Below are positions 42,398 to 45,816 of a DNA stretch of 45,816 nt, piece after piece. The notes below the pieces were generated by a model. That model worked only from the letters and a program-made list of their open reading frames with translations. It was not told the DNA's origin and made no database searches. The position numbers and the translations under genes are program-made. Every line of letters begins with the position of its first letter. Within the stretch, counting starts at the first letter, position 1. The stretch lies in assembly GCA_003136575.1 (NCBI GenBank), contig PLEX01000153.1, forward strand, positions 1 to 45,816. The letters are read 5' to 3'. The DNA is from Bryobacterales bacterium (lineage in GTDB: Bacteria; Acidobacteriota; Terriglobia; Bryobacterales; Bryobacteraceae).

Positions 42398-42830
42398 CTA
42401 ACATGCTACCGCGAGGCTGAAGATGCTACCGGTGGAACTGCGGGAATGCCGAACTTTCGGGGAATCGGCGAACGTCATCGAGATGTTGTCGAAGGCAGAG
42501 CCGTGGGCCGGTGAACTGCATGCCGAATTCGATATCGCGCGCCTCCGGCCCGATCGGCGCGAGGATTTCATACGGGGACCACTTTCCAGAGGTGATTGGA
42601 TGAGCAACCCATATCGTTGCGGAAGCAGGTGCTGCAATCGTTCCTGTGCACGTGAACCAGTAATCGGGCGATGCTGCCGGAAGCGTCGTCGACCCGAACG
42701 TCCGCATGAAAGGTCGGCAACGTGCCGCGATATGGTGTGGCATCGATTACCTGATACAGCAAGCTTTGTTGTGCGGAGAAATCGCGGCGAATCGCCGAGA
42801 CCGCGCCACATTGCGGGCTGCCATGTCAGA
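42398..42830 (-). pseudogene. Frameshifted remnant of a beta-sandwich protein gene
   Basis: Three minus-strand frames join into one recognisable protein pattern. The first has QVIDATPYRGTLPTFHADVRV (to about 42606). The second has HPITSGKWSPYEI and ARDIEFGMQFTG (42602-42507). The third has HGSAFDNISMTFAD (from about 42502). Two frameshifts, near 42606 and 42505, break it, and a stop lies at the upstream end. The pattern D.TPYRG...A..R, FDNM, W..Y.I, A..I.FG, W.D..S recalls a domain I have seen in acidobacterial regulators and esterase-like proteins; the exact family is uncertain. Gene length is far below any functional form. Confidence 0.5.
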
Positions 42831-43199
42831 ATTCAGCTAAAACCGTCCGCGCTTCGTTGACGGGAGCGCGCTGCGGGGAGAACCATTCCGGTCCGAGGAA
42901 CCTTCCGGGCGGCGCTGTATCCGAAGCGCCTTCGGCAAAATAAGATTCGCCGCCGCCGCAGTCAGCTCCCGTGGCGGCTGCACTGCTGCGCGATGCCCGA
43001 AACGGGCAACCATACAATGGCAAACGTGGCCCGGACGGTTCCTCGGTTCATCCACACTCCCGACAACAGTCTATTACAAAAACCGGGCATGAAACGAATG
43101 CTGAGCGGCACGAGAACAAGCGTTCCACTTCCGTCCGTCGCGCGCCCGAAAGCCTGCTGATTCAATTCCCCTCATGTAAAGTGGTTTCGGGAGATTTTA
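42831..43199. other. Gene-free region upstream of the dehydratase
   Basis: About 370 bases without a supportable gene. The last bases hold GGGAG six bases before the TTG start of the dehydratase. No clear promoter is seen. Confidence 0.5.
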
Positions 43200-45008
43200 T
43201 TGAGCACCGAAAGCACGAGCCAGACCGTCGAACGCCCGCACGGGAAGAAAAAGCTTCGCAGCGAAATCTGGTTTAATGACCCGGCCGAACCCGGCGAAAC
43301 CGCCATTTACATCGACCGTTACATGACCTGGGGACTGACCCGGAAGGAACTCCAGTCAGGCCGCCCGATCATCGGCATTTCGCAATCGGGCAGCGAACTG
43401 ACTCCGTGTAACCGGATTCACCTTTCGCTCGCATCCCGCATCAAAGACGGTATTCGCGACGCGGGGGGCATTTCGATTGAGTTCCCGCTGCATCCCATGC
43501 AGGAAAGCTGCCGCCGTCCGACCGCGGCTCTCGATCGCAATCTGGCGTACCTCGGTCTGGTGGAAATTCTCTGCGGCTACCCGTTCGATGGAGTCGTTCT
43601 CACTACCGCCTGCGATAAGACGACACCGGCGAGCCTGATGGCCGCCGCCACGGTGAATCTGCCCGCTATCGTGCTGTCCGGCGGACCGATGATCGACAGT
43701 TACTACAAGGGCAAGCTGGCCGGTTCCGGCATGGCGCTTTGGGAAGCGCGCAGGCTGCGCGCGGCGGGGCAGATCACGGACGACGAACTGATCGAAATCA
43801 ATTGCCAGTCGTCGCCCGGACCCGGCCATTGCAACACGATGGGGACGGCGCTCTCGATGAACTCGGTGGCTGAAGCGCTGGGCATGTCGTTGCCAGGCTG
43901 CGCGGCGATTCCCGCGCCGGACGGCGCGCGCGGACGAATCGCGTACGAAACCGGTCGCCGCATCGTCGACATGGTGCGGGAAGACCTGACGCCAAAGAAG
44001 ATCCTGACGCGAAAAGCGTTTGAAAACGCGATCGTCGTGAATTCGGCGATCGGCGGTTCGACCAACTGCGCGCCCCATATTGTCGCGATCGCGCGCCATA
44101 TGGGCGTCGACGTCGACGTGAAAGACTTCGAAGCCGTAGGCCATGACGTTCCATTGCTGGCCAATGTGCAGCCCGCGGGCGAGTACCTGGGACAGGGCTT
44201 CCATCGGGCCGGCGGCGTGCCCGCGATCATGGGGGAACTGGCGCGCTCCGGGAGACTGCACGAAGATGCAATCACCGCTAATGGCCGCACCGTCGGCGAG
44301 AATTGCCGCGATGCGCGAATACTCGACGAAAAAGTCATCCGGCCCTACTCAAGCCCGCTGAAGAAGCAGAGCGGCTTTATGGTTCTGAGCGGAAATCTGT
44401 TCACTTCGGCGCTCATTAAGACCTCGGTGATCAGCGAGGAATTCCGGCGGCGGTTCTTATCCGCGCCGGGATCGGAGGAGTGTTTCATTTCACGCGCGAT
44501 CGTATTTGAAGGACCGGAAGACTACCGGCGCACTATCGAAGATCCGAAGCTCAATATCGACGAACACTGCATGCTGGTGGTACGCGGGACGGGGCCGCTG
44601 GGCTATCCCGGATCGGCGGAAGTGGTCAACATGACGCCGCCGGGCGCGCTGGTACGGAGCGGAACGAGGATGCTGCCGTGCATGGGCGACGGGCGACAGA
44701 GTGGCACCTCGGACAGCCCATCGATTCTTCATGCCGTGCCCGAATCGGCTGCGGGCGGAAATCTGGCGATCCTGCAGACGGGCGACATGGTGAAGGTGGA
44801 TCTGAAGAATCGCCGCGTGGATCTGCTGCTGAGCGACGAGGAGATCGAAGCAAGAAGAAAAACGCTGCCGCCCGCGAAGTTGCGGAACGATTCGCCGTGG
44901 CAGGAACTGTACCGGGCGCACGTGGGGCAACTGGATACCGGGGCTTGCATGGAGTTTGCCGTGGGGTATCGGGATCTGCGGGAAGTAGTGCCGCGCCATT
45001 CGCATTAA
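43200..45008 (+). CDS. IlvD/Edd-family dehydratase (probable sugar-acid dehydratase)
   Basis: This 602-residue enzyme belongs to the iron-sulfur dehydratases that include dihydroxy-acid dehydratase (IlvD), 6-phosphogluconate dehydratase (Edd) and arabonate/xylonate dehydratases. The cluster cysteines are seen in SELTPCNRIH (C70), TTACDKTTPA (C138) and GHCNTMGTALSM (C211). The N-terminal EIWFNDP and YMTWGLTRKEL segments favour the aldonate dehydratases over IlvD. The start is TTG 43200 with GGGAG upstream. Reaction: removal of water from a sugar acid to a 2-keto-3-deoxy acid. The substrate is not decided by sequence. Confidence 0.9.
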   Translation: MSTESTSQTVERPHGKKKLRSEIWFNDPAEPGETAIYIDRYMTWGLTRKELQSGRPIIGISQSGSELTPCNRIHLSLASRIKDGIRDAGGISIEFPLHPMQESCRRPTAALDRNLAYLGLVEILCGYPFDGVVLTTACDKTTPASLMAAATVNLPAIVLSGGPMIDSYYKGKLAGSGMALWEARRLRAAGQITDDELIEINCQSSPGPGHCNTMGTALSMNSVAEALGMSLPGCAAIPAPDGARGRIAYETGRRIVDMVREDLTPKKILTRKAFENAIVVNSAIGGSTNCAPHIVAIARHMGVDVDVKDFEAVGHDVPLLANVQPAGEYLGQGFHRAGGVPAIMGELARSGRLHEDAITANGRTVGENCRDARILDEKVIRPYSSPLKKQSGFMVLSGNLFTSALIKTSVISEEFRRRFLSAPGSEECFISRAIVFEGPEDYRRTIEDPKLNIDEHCMLVVRGTGPLGYPGSAEVVNMTPPGALVRSGTRMLPCMGDGRQSGTSDSPSILHAVPESAAGGNLAILQTGDMVKVDLKNRRVDLLLSDEEIEARRKTLPPAKLRNDSPWQELYRAHVGQLDTGACMEFAVGYRDLREVVPRHSH

Positions 45009-45816
45009 GCGGTTGCGTGATGGCTGTGGGCCGCGTATGCCAATTACTCTTCGACCACTTCAGCGCTTCCGATGCCCTCACTTACATCCAACTCCGTGAC
45101 TCGACCGGGGAAGGCACTCATCCGGCAACTTGAATCTGAATCCACCGCCACCGGTTCATCCCGATTGATCGCCCATGAGGTCACGCCGCGCGATACCGCA
45201 GAACTGGCCGATCGCGGCAATTCCGCGACAAACGCCTCGTCTCTCCGCGTTCCAATACAGAAATGGGTTCCTGTGCCTGGCCATCACCCCTGGCAAGTTT
45301 ACTTACTGAACGCGCCAGGCCGCGTTTCCAGATTCATTAACCCGAATTACGAATTCACCGGTGATCTATCCCGGAACCAGCCGAAATCCGAAGACGCCCC
45401 GACGCCAGTTCACAATCCAAAATTTGCCACAACCCCTCAACACCTTTCAGAAAGCGGAGGCCGAACAATGCCGCGCCCTGTTGCTGGCGCGCAAACTCGC
45501 TGCAACCAGCCCGGTCGCGGCCACGCCGGTCGAAACCCAGCCGGCCGAGGCGGCGCCGGTGAGGATGCCTGCGGCCTTAGAACCGACAGCGCCGCCTTAC
45601 CTGAAACAGGCGGCATAGCCGGACCCGCAAACGTCTGGCAGCCAGCCACCGGGCCGGGTGGGGAAATTTTCAACCCGAGCGGCTTGATCTTTGACATCTC
45701 GAACAAAGGACCACGCGAGGGCATAACGCCAATGCTGCGTCCAGGAATCTTGCGAGGCACGTTTCCACATGCGTTCCGCGAGCCTGGGCCGCAGTTCGTT
45801 TTGTAACCAGCATGAC
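45009..45816. other. No confident gene at the right end of the window
   Basis: Two overlapping plus-strand frames are open (45072-45806 and 45361-45618). Neither shows clear homology. The shorter one encodes a Pro/Ala-rich C-terminus (AATPVETQPAEAAPV) and could be a small protein, but the composition could also be chance in GC-rich DNA. A gene running out of the window is possible. Confidence 0.4.

Noticed and set aside
41459-42514. Plus-strand 351-codon open frame opposite the MFS gene
   Set aside because: The charged low-complexity product has no homology, while the minus strand encodes a clear 12-helix transporter.
43356-44338. Minus-strand open frames opposite the dehydratase
   Set aside because: Arg/His-rich shadow frames; the plus strand carries all conserved cluster motifs.
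45072-45806. 244-codon plus-strand frame at the right end
   Set aside because: No recognised domain and a second overlapping frame is equally plausible; left as unassigned.
1-45816. CRISPR arrays, tRNA and rRNA genes
   Set aside because: No spaced direct-repeat array, no T-loop/acceptor pairs and no rRNA-like sequence were found by eye.

Overview
The window looks like a chromosomal segment of a GC-rich acidobacterium, most likely of the Bryobacterales/Solibacter group. The best marker is the secreted NHL-repeat protein at 29641-31443. Its C-terminal half matches the Solibacter-type TIGR03437 domain. Several small proteins (36951-37247, 40964-41164) also resemble families I associate with these bacteria. 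The taxonomic call is inference; there is no rRNA gene to anchor it.

Layout. (1) 98-1394, plus strand: an ArsR-type regulator and an overlapping AHSA1/SRPBCC protein behind a recognisable promoter/operator, then the N-terminal stub of an alpha/beta hydrolase. (2) 1378-5947, minus strand: a compact urease operon, ureF-ureD-ureA-ureB-ureC-ureG. It has no ureE, and UreG carries a His-rich C-terminal tail. The block is bordered on both sides by gene fragments cut off on the side facing it: the hydrolase stub and a DegT-type aminotransferase stub at 6144-6293. (3) 6294-7089: about 0.8 kb without a gene, holding short tandem repeats. (4) 7090-28401, minus strand: one long, tightly packed exo-/lipo-polysaccharide operon of 18 genes. 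It encodes a flippase, an O-antigen polymerase/ligase, a small phosphoglycosyl transferase, five glycosyltransferases, three acyltransferase-3 membrane proteins, two FkbM methyltransferases, an asparagine-synthase-like amidotransferase, a CapK/PaaK-type adenylate-forming enzyme, a DUF362 protein, an ATP-grasp ligase and a HAD phosphatase. The truncated aminotransferase lies just beyond its 3' end. (5) 28933-32394: recX, the NHL/TIGR03437 protein, and a convergent exported PpiC/SurA-type prolyl isomerase.

(6) 32467-37247: an accessory island visibly richer in A+T. It carries a one-ORF IS1-like transposase, several small uncharacterised genes, and unusually structured noncoding DNA. That DNA includes a 28-codon ORF with a strong Shine-Dalgarno sequence framed by hairpins, a triple 8-bp repeat, and a compact promoter-terminator unit that could make a roughly 45-nt RNA. 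(7) 37637-45008: a beta-propeller (GH43/GH130-like) protein, UDP-glucuronate decarboxylase, a GGDEF protein whose signature is lost, a small Cys protein, an MFS transporter, a frameshifted pseudogene, and an IlvD/Edd-type sugar-acid dehydratase. (8) 45009-45816: no gene I can call with confidence.

How the parts work together. The urease block would assemble a nickel urease, with UreD, UreF and UreG as chaperones. The polysaccharide operon contains initiation (sugar transferase), elongation (glycosyltransferases), decoration (acyl, methyl and amide or amino groups), flipping and polymerisation. No outer-membrane export or chain-length genes are seen in the window. UDP-xylose from the decarboxylase could feed it. 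The most novel-looking items are the CapK-DUF362-polymerase trio, the micro-gene cassette at 35076-35402, the putative small RNA at 36296-36340, and the footprint of a urease cassette exchange.
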